In this document: positions 48,001 through 64,000 of the stretch, piece after piece
Layout of the letters: every line of letters starts with the position of its first letter
Numbering within the stretch: position 1 is the first letter of the stretch
From: Hydra vulgaris
Taxonomy: Eukaryota; Cnidaria; Hydrozoa; Anthoathecata; Hydridae
Reading direction: 5' to 3'
Assembly: GCF_038396675.1 (NCBI RefSeq)
Contig: NC_088934.1
Location: 33,870,001 to 33,934,000 of the forward strand
DNA length: 64,000 nt
Program-made: the position numbers and the translations under genes
The notes under the pieces: model-generated
The model's input: only the letters and a program-made list of their open reading frames with translations
What the model was told of the DNA's origin: nothing
The model's database searches: none

Positions 48001-49359
48001 TAAATACTTTTATTTTCTGCTAAATAAAATTAAACTTAAAAAATATTAGTTAACGACAATAAAAATTGTTACTACAAAATTTCCACTGCGAAGGTTTGAC
48101 GATTACATTTTTTGAATTATCGAATTATAAACAAGTATAGTGTACAAACATTTTTTGTCCTGCTATTCATGGGGTAATCAATAAATAGTATAAAATTTTA
48201 TAAATATATATAGTTATAAAAGTTATAAAAAATAAGACCTATTATACTGGTCTTATATACTTTTATAACTAAATCTCATTTATATATTTCAAGACCTATA
48301 TAGATCTTATTATTGTTTCAACATTTAATAGACGTTTGTTAGACGTTTAGTTTACTAAACATCTAACAAATAGACGTTTGTATGTTTACTGGGGTCAATA
48401 AATAATGAATTCGAAAAGGTTATTAACGGATTGATAGGATCATACCAGATCAGACCAATATTAGGATAACTAAAGTCTCCCAAAATTAATAAGTTAGGGT
48501 ATAATTTTGATATTAAGTTTATTTAAACGTTTAAATTCTTGTTGTTGTTTTTTTTACAAACATAAATATAAGAAAAAGTACATCAAAGCTTATTATTTTT
48601 TGCTGGACTTATACTAAAGGTAGTTAGAATACTCAAATAAAGTCTCATCCAAAAAAACTTTATAACGTTACAAACTAAAGATTAAGTAATAGTTTATGTT
48701 TTTTAACGTTACTAAGTAAAGATTAAGTAATAGTTATCTAATTTGAAAGCTATGAGTGTCCGCACTCATAGCTTTCCAATTAAATAACTATTACTTTTTT
48801 TTTTTTTTTTTAATTTAATTTATTTAAATTTTAATTTTTTTTAAACTAATTTATTTTAATTTATTTAAAACTAATAATGCTGTTTAGGAAATTATATTCA
48901 AAACAAATTTGGAAAGAAATAAAAATTCATAAATAATAGAGCAAAACCGCGTCAAACCATTCACCATATCATTCCGCACACTGATCGATATTATCACTTA
49001 AAAACTAAACAAATAAGACCATGAAAAAAATAAAAATAGATTCAAAAAGAGAACTATCTCCTCTATTCGAATTGATAAAATCATATGCCGACTCAACTCC
49101 ATTTTTTTCTTTTTTTATACAGCTTTAACGGGGAGTCAAAATTATATATATACTTTTTATCGTTGCGAACAAAATAGCGCTTAAACCGAAACTGAAATAA
49201 CAATAATTTTAGCACTATCTTGTTGGAAATTTAATTTTAATTCTGATTGTATAATTTTTATGCAGCTAGAACAAAAAGTTAAATCAAAAATCAAAAAAGT
49301 AAAAAAACTCTTTTTTCTGATAAAACTGCACACTCGATTAACTAGCCGCATTAACTGAT
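48001..49359. other. intergenic with one hairpin
   Basis: A 32-bp inverted repeat with two mismatches and a 4-base spacer at 48727-48794 (gtaatagttat...agctatgagtg), preceded by a copy of taaagattaagtaatagtt, probably a MITE. Shorter repeats of gacgttt/aaacgtc-like words near 48325-48385. No gene. Confidence 0.6.
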
Positions 49360-49790
49360 ATGAAAGAAAATAAAGCATCGCTGAGAAAAGCTGCAAACAT
49401 GGCGTTCCAGTCTCAACGCGCAAAGATCGCAAAAGTAACAACAATTCCATGGCTCAGGTACAACAACGGTACTCTCAAACGAAACAGAAAGATTGATGGT
49501 GCATGCGTTCCAATTACTTGGTGACTGGGGTTATGGTTTAACCCAAAATGAAATCCTAGAATTTGTATGTGGCAACCTTAAACGCGAAGATCAATTGCAC
49601 TTATTCAAAAATGGCAAGCCTGGTAAAGACTGGTTTTATGCTTTTATAAAAAGATGTTAAAAAGAAATTTCATCAAGAAAAGCGGATGACTTAGCATCTA
49701 AAAGAGCCGCTTCTTGTACGCCAGAAATAATTGATCGTTATTTTTAATGCGTCGCCAAAAATATTAACAGACTGGTATAACTTCTTGGTC
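49360..49790 (+). pseudogene. pogo/Tigger-like transposase N-terminal part
   Basis: A psq-type helix-turn-helix start (KENKASLRKAA; then, shifted, HGVPVSTRKDRK) leads to GTTTVLSNETERLMV, LLGDWGYGLTQNEIL, FKNGKPGKDWFYAFIKR and RAASCTPEIIDRYF. These are the CENP-B/pogo N-terminal DNA-binding features. Shifts and stops (for example after IKRC) break it. The DDE domain is absent. It could be related to the PHD-like tail at 23.6 kb, but is not contiguous with it. Confidence 0.75.
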
Positions 49791-50740
49791 GCATATTTGG
49801 AATTGTGGAAATAGGAAAATCAAATGATTACTTTTATTCTCTTTTTTACTAAGCGTTTTTATGCGTTGACAACATCTAATTCTAATGGTAGTGTTATAAG
49901 TTATTTATTTCAAAGTCATCCATTAATGACTACAAATTTGAAGATTAAATCAAAAGTTAAATATGTTTAAGTTCTCTTTTTTTATTACGCATTATTTCGT
50001 TGTATTGGCATGTGGTGACAATAATAATGTATATATCATTTCTTTTCAAAATGATTATATATAACAAAGTTTGAAGATACCTTTTTGTTTACTTTCCATT
50101 TTATTTTTTAGTATTTAATGGTACCTGATAGCAATGGTAGCATTGGTTGAGTTTTATTAAAATAGACCAATCGTAATATTGCATCCCTTTTATTTTGTAC
50201 TTATGAGTGGCAACAACATCTTATACCATAGTTTATGTTATATATTACATCTTTTCAAAAGTAATTAAATAACTTAATAGATTTCTTTTTTTATATTTAT
50301 TTTATAATCTTTAGCAATAATAATTTGTAACAGTGGTAAATTTACACATATTTTTTCAACGATTATATATTCCATAAGTTTGAAGGGGTTATTTGCTTAT
50401 TTTCCTTTTTACTTTGTATTCTTTATTGGCATCAAAACTTATAAGCAATGGTAAGGTTTTAGCTTTTCAGAATACTTATAAATGTTCAACTTAATGATTA
50501 TATATTATAAAACACACTTTTCGTTGTGTAATCTTTACTGGTGTCAACATCTTGTTCTTTGTATAAGTAAAATTTAGTTGTTGTTTTAATTTTTTCAATA
50601 ATTCTATTTCATTATTATATGTGCTTAAGCTATAAATAATTTAGATGGATTTATTCAAATAAAAAAATTTTTACTTAAACTTGAATTTTAATATTAACTA
50701 TAATTTTGTAACTATTACCTTAGAACATTTTTAGTGTGTT
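49791..50740. repeat. decayed tandem repeat region
   Basis: Two diverged units about 300 bases apart share ttttcaa.gattatatat and aagtttgaag...ttactttcc; halves of the unit share tggcatcaac and caatggta. No gene. Probably an old satellite. Confidence 0.45.
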
Positions 50741-50754
50741 TTATGTGTTGTATA

Positions 50755-50950
50755 AATATAACGCCAAATATAATATTTATGCCGTTAGTTTATTTTTCTT
50801 CAATATAACGATAAAATTAAGCAAATATAACGGATAACAATAACGCCAAATAGCGGGAATATAACGCTAATATACGGATAATTTGCGTTATATTTACTCA
50901 ACTTTGGCGTTATATTGTTTTTGTTTATTTGGCGTTAGTTTTTTTTAGTG
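50755..50950. mobile_element. MITE with taacgccaaata ends
   Basis: Left taacgccaaata and right tatttggcgtta are inverted, and the interior repeats ataacg/cgttat in both orientations. No TSD established. Confidence 0.6.
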
Positions 50951-51844
50951 TGTAGTAATCATAAGGAAGTAAAAGTAATCATAAGTAAGCAACATAGTGA
51001 TATCAATTTATTATTAAACTTAAATTATAAAACAAAAATTTTTCACTAGTGTAAAAACAACAAGTTGTTTGATTTTAATTAAAAACGTTCTCTGCTCGTG
51101 TGTGACCATTCGGCAAATTTATATGCCAAAGTTTTTAATTAATAGCTTTTTCCTCTGCAATGTAAATATATAGTTAGATAGGAAGATAAAGAACGCAAAA
51201 AAGAAAAAAAAAATACTCACAACGTTGTTTTATTTAAAAAGCTTTTAACGTTGCGTGTTTGAAATAAAACCAATTTTAAATTTGGTAACTGTAAAATTTT
51301 AAACGCATTTAAAATTCGACGGTTAAAATGTGTTATATTTTTAGTATAAACAGTGTATTAGAAAAAAAAAAAAAAAATACTGCTACCCTATTAATCACAA
51401 GCACAATTATTTGTCACCAGCACTACATTAGTGGTAGTAACGTTAAACTGAAATGAATGGGCTTCTGCATTCTTGTGACAACATTTTTGTTACCGTAAGT
51501 AGCAAAGACTAAGAAAAAGTACAGCCGGAAAGCTGATTTCGATACAAAATACTTCAATATGCAAAAAATTAATATGCAATATGCAAAAAATTAATATAAA
51601 CAAATCAAGTTGATAATACCGAATATTTCTATTTCAGAATATTTTTACTTGATTTGCCAAAGTAATGAACTAAAAATAATTATTTTTTGAAGATTAAGCA
51701 ATCAGTGTTACAAAAAATCCTACGTGTTTATTTTACTTCTTTATTCTTGCGCAACTTCAAAAGCATTTCACTCGGATCTATTAAAAACAACGAAAAATGA
51801 ATATTTTCGACAAAACATAAAATAAATGAGACACACCCGCACTC
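50951..51844. other. intergenic
   Basis: No gene supported. Confidence 0.4.
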
Positions 51845-52071
51845 ATAACAAGTGACAATGCGAAATCGTTCGTAAGTACTGAAAGGTGGATCCGTCGATT
51901 GCAGAATGAATCGATCATAAACGAATTCTTATGTGAAACGAACATTAAATGGAAATTCATTGTAGCAAGAAGTCCATGGTAGGAAAGTGATCCATGGTGA
52001 AAAGGTTTCTTTGAAAGAATGGTAGGTCTGGTAATATCATTATGTAAAGCAATCGGAAGACTTCGAACAAA
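51845..52071 (+). pseudogene. BEL/Pao-type integrase fragment
   Basis: One frame, with two stops at Trp positions, carries SDNAKSFV (integrase second Asp region) and, after a spacer, FIVARSPW followed by FFERMVGLV, the catalytic Glu region of BEL/Pao retrotransposon integrases. LTRs, gag and RT are not seen nearby. It is an isolated old fragment. Confidence 0.7.
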
Positions 52072-52619
52072 ATAAAAGTTTTGATATTATAAATACACTA
52101 AACCGATCAATTTTTGAGCATCGAAAATAATTTACCTAGCAGTATTAAAACAAAACATGATAAAGTATTACTGTTCCCTTAGAAAATGGATAATAAAATA
52201 ATGAATAAGAATTAAAAAATATAAAAACACGAGCACTATGGTATACTACAAAATTTAAGAATTTATCTTGAAAAAGGTGGACGAACGAGTACTTGAAAAA
52301 ATCACCAACACAAAGGATATAATCAAAAAGACCAGTGGGAGAAACTATCAACATATTGACATAAAAAAAAAAACGCGAACATATAAACATTAAAAAACAA
52401 CAACATCTAAACATAAAAAATTCTTGACATTAATTAAACAAGATCATATAAAGCTTAATTAATATTTTTATTATGAAAAAAGAAAATTCATGCAAATTGT
52501 TACTTTCAAGAAAACTCACGTAAATAACTGTTACTTTCAAGGATACTTTCGTAATTTATCTATTTACTTTTCTTTTTTTCATGCAATTCTGTGCATAAGA
52601 AACTACGACGTACCTTTTA
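52072..52619. other. intergenic
   Basis: No gene supported. Confidence 0.4.
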
Positions 52620-52725
52620 AGGTAAACGCGCGCGATCTGCCTCAGTCTTTGCAATAATTTTACAATTTCTTTCTGTTTTTTCATACTTTCAAGTATAAAC
52701 GCATTGAAGCGTTGATTTGCCTTAG
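52620..52725 (-). CDS. putative coiled-coil exon of an unknown gene
   Basis: On the minus strand, an acceptor (TTTTTAAG or the next AG) opens a frame LTKANQRFNAFILESMKKQ, then KEIVKLLQRLRQIARVYLKR, ending at a GTACGT donor. The helical Leu/Ile spacing suggests a coiled coil. A possible short upstream exon ends at GTGAGT near 52764. It lies downstream of PEDS1 on the same strand and may be a separate gene. No family recognised. Confidence 0.35.
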
Positions 52726-52933
52726 TCAGTTGACCTTAAAAAGAAAAAATATTTAAACTCACATGTCCAAGTTCTTGTATATCGTCTAAAAAATCATACA
52801 TGCGTTCAACCAAAAAATAAAAAAAAAATAGTTTAATTATTTTTGATTTTTTAATTTTTTTTGTATTTTTCTAAATATCTTAAATATTCAAAATTTAAAA
52901 GCATTATAACTATAACTGCCAAGTAAAAAACTA

Positions 52934-52964
<31 letters not shown>

Positions 52965-53314
52965 AAAAATTTAAAAAATTTTTGAAAATTTTAAATAGTC
53001 AATTACTTGACACAAATATAAAAATATGGAGCGTGTTATTATATATAATAATAACAAAATTAAGAGACATTTTGTTACAAGAATTGATAAATAAGAGGTA
53101 ATGACTCTAACATCTAGTTAATTATGTCACAAAATTAAAAGTCTAATAACAATTAGGGAGATATAAAGTAAATTAGGGAGATATAAAGTAAAATTTGCAA
53201 TAATTTAGGTTAAACGTCTAACTTCATCATTTGTTTTAACATATATACATTCACATCGATGAGCAGGACAGCAGTAGACTTATACAACAAATCGATGCTA
53301 TTTTCAAACATTTT
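52726..53314. other. downstream of PEDS1
   Basis: AT-rich, with a poly(A) run near 52935. A tandem pair aattagggagatataaagta at 53153-53190. No gene. Confidence 0.45.
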
Positions 53315-53320
53315 TTTATT
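53315..53320 (-). terminator. polyadenylation signal AATAAA of PEDS1
   Basis: AATAAA on the minus strand, 9 bases after the PEDS1 stop codon. Its proximity is short but workable for compact Hydra-like 3' UTRs; use is inferred. Confidence 0.5.
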
Positions 53321-53328
53321 TAGAAACA

Positions 53329-58310
<4,982 letters not shown>

Positions 58311-58420
58311 CAGGCTTCGGCAGGAGTCAAAACCGCACGGGCTATGAAAAGCCCGTCACAAATAGACTTTGCAGGCTAGGAGGGCCCCCGTCTCGATGAT
58401 CTCGCACGGGCTTTTACAAC

Positions 58421-59589
58421 TTTACATTTTTTTTTTATTTTTTTTTTTAAAGTTTATAAATTTATCTTCTATTTTTGAATGAAAATATCATTGAATATGA
58501 AACATTTTGTGAATTGAACTAAAATAATAACTTAGAAAATTGTTTGAGAGCTAATTAGAAAAAAAAAGCTTTTATTAATAAAAGTAAATGAGTTGGATAC
58601 TTTTCAAGTTTCAATAATTGTTTTTCAAAGTTTTTTATTTGCTCAGAGCTATTTTCGTTTCACGCAGATTAGTTGTTTTATGGTTGCTTTTATTTAGATT
58701 TGTTATTTGAGTGAACTTTATTTAGTTTCATGTTCATTTTTTTTCTTTATTCCAGATATAGGCAAACCAATAAACTTGAAAACGACGGAAAAAATCATAG
58801 AAACAAACATGGCGTTTCATCACGTTTCCTTATTCAAGCATCCTGACGAGTTTTTTACCAAAGTCTATTTTAGTATATTATTAGTATATTTTTTTACCAA
58901 AGTTTATTTTAGTATATTTTAGTATATCGTGCTTCTTTAGTTCCTTCGTTTCTAGTGAATAAAAATCTTATAGAATGATAAAATTTTCAAAATCTAACTG
59001 CGACTTTTTTAAGCTATAGCCACAAATAGTTTGAAAGCTTTTTTTTTTAAACCTTAAATGAATGAGTTCGATAGTTTAAGAATTGTTTGGTAACTAATGT
59101 TAATGTTTCAATTCAATTGTTTATATACTTATGCATTCTATTGGGCGTGAAAACTAAAAACTCACTTAAACTGTTTATAATTTGTTTTATAATTTTTATA
59201 ACTTTGCTTTACCTAAGCCTATCCTGATCGGAAATAGTTAATCTGATACGTAAATAAAAAAATTTGAAATCAAATTTCTCTAAATAAAATTAATAAAAAG
59301 TTTTTATTTAGAAGTACTATTAATTTTTTAAGATACCGGGCTTCCATTACTTCTTATACAATATAAGCAAGTATTAAAGAAGCGTTATATAAACTAAAAA
59401 AAGCTTGAATTCAACCGTTGTTGACTTTAAAATTCAGCATTATTTTATTGCTTTAAAATATATTTATAATGAATTCAAATGCATTAAATATAGTGTTATA
59501 ATAACAGCGATAATATGAAGACAACTGTACATTATTTTTTTTATAAATAAGATAAAAAAGGTAACATGTATAGTTATATTTTATTTATA
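58421..59589. other. intergenic; one exon-like site
   Basis: A strong polypyrimidine tract ending in ccag at about 58755 opens a short plus-strand frame (DIGKPINLKTTEKI), which could be an exon or a retroelement piece. A tandem accaaagt.tattttagtat repeat follows (58858-58925). Nothing else seen. Confidence 0.35.
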
Positions 59590-60160
59590 TATAATTGTTT
59601 TACAAAAATTATGGCAAAACTTCTCCAATTTCAAAATCTAACTCAGTTTCTTCACTTCCACTCGATTATGATAATTCCAATTCACTTTCACTGCTTAAAT
59701 CGGAATCAACGAAATCTATGTCTACTGGTTCATCTTTTTTTTGGGTAGCAGAATTTAGGCTGATCGGATCAAAAATAGCTGTTCGTCGTTTTTGTAAAAA
59801 AACACCAGTAACACATTCTATAACACTTTCCCTCTCACTATTAGTGAAATTCGGATCATTTGTTTTTTCTTATATTAATTACATTAGAAAAAAATTTAAA
59901 ACGTTATTTAATAATTAGTTGTAAATACATACGTTGCTAGCTTTAACATTTGTAGTGCCCTCTATAAATGCTAATGCTGATGACTTTGCCAGACCTTTTA
60001 ACTCCCGAAGCAATTCTTTTTTATACTGAATGCAAAATTTACACCATATCTTCACAACAAAAATTGTTCCATTCTCCACCTCCGTTTCTTTTCCACAGAC
60101 TCCATCTTTACCCCAACTTAAAAATGTTGTTAGTGTAACTCTTCTACCAGAACATGCCAT
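59590..60160 (-). CDS. putative gene fragment: zinc-binding N-terminal exon and acidic tail
   Basis: Minus strand. The exon from the ATG at 60160 to 59933 encodes 76 residues (MACSGRRVTLTTFLSW...), with WCKFC and FIEGTTNVKASN before a GTATGT donor. This resembles the start of the TTF/BED-like finger in ZNF862/KIAA1586-type proteins (CxxC, then G..N.K.s). Downstream (about 59870-59600) an acidic frame (DIDFVDSDLSSESE; EETELDFEIGEVLP) with one stop could be another exon, but its phase does not fit the donor exactly. The finger's His pair is not found. It may be a domesticated or decaying hAT-type gene. Confidence 0.35.
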
Positions 60161-60249
60161 TACTATATTTACTGAAAAACTAGAAAAACTTGAAAACTTG
60201 AATGACTGGATAACTTGAATAACTTGATAACTACAAAGCAGACACACTA

Positions 60250-60863
<614 letters not shown>

Positions 60864-60879
60864 AACTACTTTAAAACAT

Positions 60880-62960
60880 CAGATAATGTGAATTCTTTCA
60901 ATACTAAATAATTTATTTGAAATTTTTGCAATATTATAGGCATCATCAGCATATAACCTAATATATATTTACCCAGGTCACTGATTCCCTGATAGTGCAA
61001 TGCTGACATAACACTTACGCATTAATCATGCAGAAGTTATTTTATTTTAAAGCGCGTTAATTACTTTAAAAACATCATTTTATTAGGAACTCGAGAGTAA
61101 TATAGTTTATAAAGAAATTCTTCAATGAAATTTTTTAACTTAGAACTTTTTATTTTTTTTCATTTGTTTTAAGTCACTTCAATTTTTAATTTTAATTCTT
61201 TATCACTTATAAACACTCATTAGGTATGCATAATATATAAAAGATTTATTTGCCTTCACCGCCATCACTTTAATTCTCAAAATAATTATCATTTACAAGT
61301 GCCAAAGGTTGCTAAAAACAGGCACCACAGGCGCCCATGAATTTTTTAGTATAATATAATTACAAAAGAAATTGTGATTGTTAAATAACAGCAACAAAAC
61401 TTTTTTTTTCAAATTTGACACCATCTGTATAATGGTTTCTTTTACGTAAATATGAAAAAAAAGAAGTTTAAAAATTAACATATTGTCCCTTTTCTAAATT
61501 TATACCACCGTACATTGGCGAACATTGATGTTTTTGTATCTCAAAGGCTTCACAGACTTTTCCATCAAATTTTTTAGCCTTCACTTGAAGTGTTTTAGCT
61601 TTATCTCATTCAATATCCTAATTGCAATTTACTCTATGCAAAGCTAATGCAGATTGGTTTAACTTGCCTTCAATCAAAAAATTTTGGTGTTGCTGAACCC
61701 ATGTTCATTTGTTTTGATTCACCAACATTTAGAGCATTTGCACTTAATTAAATAGGTTCCTGGTTGGCTAGTGTATGGTAATTTTGATTTGTTTATAGAC
61801 ATTAATGTTTTTAAGTTGACATTTGATTTAAAAACAGTTCTGTAACCAGCTTTTCTGAATGTTTTTCTAAGCCTAGGAGAAATTATTGGTATCCATGGTA
61901 AAGAGATTGTAGGAAGGTTATTAGAGTTTGCATGGATTTTATCTTTATTTGTTAAACGTATTTTTCAAACCTTATAAGAAATGTCTTTCAGCATTTTTTC
62001 ATCGTACCCATTTTCAGTGAACACTTTAATTAAGAAATTTATCTCTTCTTGAACATGATTTTTACTGCATATTGAGTAGGCTCTGTGTTTGTATCCATTG
62101 AATATTGCTTTTGAAATTTTGGGATTGTGATTAGAATGAGGTTTGATTTGGATATTAGTTATAACATCTTTCCTGTAAACCTCAAACTCATATTTTCCTT
62201 GGGCATTATTAATTACAGTTATATCTAGAAAGTTAAGTATCTTACTTTTGTTTTAAACTTCAATATTATATTTTAAAGGGGATGTTGACTGTTCAGGATT
62301 GTTTAGAACTGTTCTGCTTGCTTTAAATTAGAAAACCTAGAGTGGCTATTATCTACATATCTATAAAAGGATTTAATATCAATTGAAGGAATCATTATCA
62401 TACTTATTGCATTTTCCTTGTGGTATTGCAAAAAATATTCAGCCAAAACAACCATAATAAAAAGTCTAATTGGACCTGAATATTCTAACTCATGAATCTC
62501 ACTGTTCCATAGAAAATAACAAACGAAACAAATAAAGTTCTATTAGTTGTTTTGTTTCAGTTAAAGTAAGTTTAGTTGAGTTTTTGTAAGAAATGTTTTT
62601 ATTTAATTGATCCAAAAGTAATAAGGTTTCTTTTAAAGGTATTGATGGATATAAGTTCACAATATCAAAAGATACCTGTATTTCATCTTTTTCTAATAAC
62701 CATGACTTCGTGGTGGGACAAATAAAAAGTTTCTTTGGACAACAGGGTGCAAATTAAAATTTAAGAGCAATGACCTAGCTTGCTCTAATATGCCTTTAAG
62801 TTAGGTATGTTCTTGCCTTGCTTTCAAGCTTCAAAAAGTTTTGAAAAATGCAGGATTTGGTATAAAATTATAGGCTTCATTGCTTTGGCAGCAAATAAAC
62901 ATTATGTCAGTAGATTGAAGAGGTCAGCAGATAGAAAGGAATGTTTAAAGAAACTTAAAG
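60880..62960 (-). mobile_element. Penelope-like element 3, decayed
   Basis: Minus strand. RT pieces: IQVSFDIVNLYPSIPLKET (about 62680-62630); the catalytic box reads RYVDNSHS near 62360, with the second Asp changed to Asn; NFLDITVINNAQGKYEF (62245-62190); ITNIQIKPHSNHNP. Then PRLRKTFRKAGYRTVF near 61850, QPGTYLIKCKC followed, after a shift, by NVGESKQMNM (GIY-YIG remnant, about 61770-61710), and a C-terminal LIEGKLNQSALALH (about 61670). It is the same subfamily as PLE 1. The presumed 3' UTR runs to about 60880 and contains CTGATGATGC near 60945 but no convincing hammerhead. Confidence 0.85.
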
Positions 62961-63128
62961 TTCTTTTAATCCTTTCACAGTGAAAAGATTGCGAAATTTC
63001 AGTTTTTTAGGAAAAGCAATAGCTTTTAGGTTGGACATCTTCTAAACACATTTACATGTTGCAAACAACGTTTTGTAGTAGAAATATTACAATTCATTCC
63101 ATAAAAATGTTCCATTTATTCATTTAAA

Positions 63129-63370
63129 TCAATAGCTGTCAAATGGAGTTTTTTGTTGCTTAGTATCACGAGGCGTTTTATCCTGATAACATGTTGATTT
63201 AAGTGGTTTTCCTGATTTTTTTGAAATCTTTATCGATCCTGTAAGTTCATATCTCTCCATAATTTGTCCATCAGAAGACTTACCAACTCCATAAAATTTT
63301 GCTGTCTTAAGAAACAAATTTCCATTTGAACTGATACTCCATTTGAACTCACTATAAATTTTTTAACTGG
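63129..63370 (-). CDS. unidentified basic coding fragment, about 80 aa
   Basis: An open minus-strand frame ending at 63129, with NLFLKTAKFYGVGKSSDGQI, ERYELTGSIKISKKSGKPLK and QQKTPFDSY. The composition looks like real protein, but there is no convincing start, and I recognise no family. It lies upstream of PLE 3 in the same orientation and may be host exon or transposon. Confidence 0.3.
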
Positions 63371-64000
63371 AGATATTATACTTTTCTTATACTCCATAGC
63401 CTCATCCACTTATAAATGAAACTTTTAAATTGTTTCCATAAAGTGTTTCAATACAATAAACAAGCAATTTTTTGGGGAAAATTTAAAATGCTTCAGTGTC
63501 TGTAAATTTTTGAGCTTATTAAAAATCAATAATTTTTAAATCAATTAAAGTACATAAATTAGTTAAACATATTCTTTCAAACTATAGCGGTAAACATGAA
63601 AATCTTTTATTTGGTATGTAATATATTGGATTTAGTTACATGCTGAAATATTAGTGAAATTCAATTTTATTTAAATTGTCCGCAAATTTATGGACACTAC
63701 TGTATAATTCATTCTTTAGTTCTTTAATTCTGTTTAACTTTATATTTGATAAAAGCCAAAATATATGAAATGGACTTTTTATTAAGATTTACAACAATTT
63801 TATCAAATATAAAGTTAGAACGGATGCCAAAATATTCAAAAAAATACTATGCAAAGAACCAAACAAAGAAGAATATATACTGAGAAAAAATGCAATCAAT
63901 TTATCTAGATAAAGCTAGAATTCCAGAAAATTGAAAACTTCAAGTTTTATTTGTTCTATGCAGAGTGAAAGCTTTCAAACGCATCAACAACAAATATCAA
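63371..64000. other. right margin: Tc1-like end and an inverted repeat
   Basis: ccgcaaatttatggacactactg followed by ta (63681-63705) has the form of a Tc1/mariner terminus; a weak inverted partner cagtgtctgtaaattttt is at 63491. A 19-bp inverted repeat aactttatatttgataaaa / ttttatcaaatataaagtt lies at about 63738-63817. No gene. Confidence 0.5.

Noticed and set aside
49181..49450. 89-codon minus-strand frame
   Set aside because: Overlaps the pogo helix-turn-helix on the opposite strand; hydrophobic shadow without motifs.
52760..52815. Minus-strand frame VERMYDFLDDIQELGH as a full exon
   Set aside because: Only the last 23 bases follow an AG acceptor (TTTTTTAG) and precede GTGAGT; the upstream part is probably intronic, so the longer exon is not supported.

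Overview
The window looks like nuclear DNA of a cnidarian, most probably Hydra. This is an inference from three things: very high A+T, short GT-AG introns, and a density of hAT, Penelope-like, LINE and Tc1/pogo remnants of the kind I associate with Hydra. Nothing looks bacterial: there are no operons, CRISPR arrays, tRNA or rRNA genes. Most of the 64 kb is layered transposon debris around a few host gene pieces, so open frames are mostly short and broken.

Host-like genes. The one gene I name with confidence is PEDS1 (TMEM189/Kua, plasmanylethanolamine desaturase), minus strand, 57647-53329. Its last three exons join in phase and a 3.5 kb intron full of repeats separates the first two; the 5' exon is not seen. 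Weaker candidates are a two-exon secreted Ig-like protein (8249-7631, minus), a two-exon FAM89/LURAP1-like small protein (27924-27154, minus), a zinc-binding N-terminal exon (60160-59933, minus), a coiled-coil exon (52725-52620, minus) and two small convergent ORFs near 28.5-28.9 kb.

Mobile elements, left to right. A deleted LINE with poly(A) (221-1450). A TIR-bounded element at 1450-7285 carrying a minus-strand hAT pseudogene, with a second hAT (1835-4189) nested inside it. An uncharacterised multi-exon family, here called Z1 (10664-12899, plus). A family-B repeat split across 13.08-22.94 kb by an element with ends CCAGCCGGCA (which contains a third hAT) and by a fourth hAT with a perfect 8-bp target duplication. 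A pogo tail with a PHD-like finger (23.6-23.8 kb). A tandem duplication of TA microsatellite plus flank (24.9-25.96 kb). A LINE remnant (29.5-30.4 kb, minus). A second uncharacterised family, Z2 (32815-30628, minus). A Penelope-like element (PLE) with GIY-YIG (35.6-33.4 kb). A nearly intact ZMYM-type hAT with perfect TSD (35879-39400). A second PLE (41.6-40.7 kb). A LINE lacking its RT core (42.0-45.3 kb). A Tc1 element with a probable intron (46391-48000). A pogo N-terminal fragment (49.4-49.8 kb). A BEL/Pao-type integrase fragment (51.8-52.1 kb). A Tc1 tail, a long-TIR MITE and minisatellites inside the PEDS1 intron. A third PLE (62.9-60.9 kb).

Themes. Each of four hAT families, plus one MITE, has its own short motif repeated near both ends. 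Short near-perfect palindromes recur in unrelated sequence, one of them at the breakpoint of a LINE deletion. (TA)n tracts of up to about 320 bp occur in ten places and often abut element ends. Two protein families (Z1, Z2) are conserved enough for me to recognise across animals but have no function I can name.
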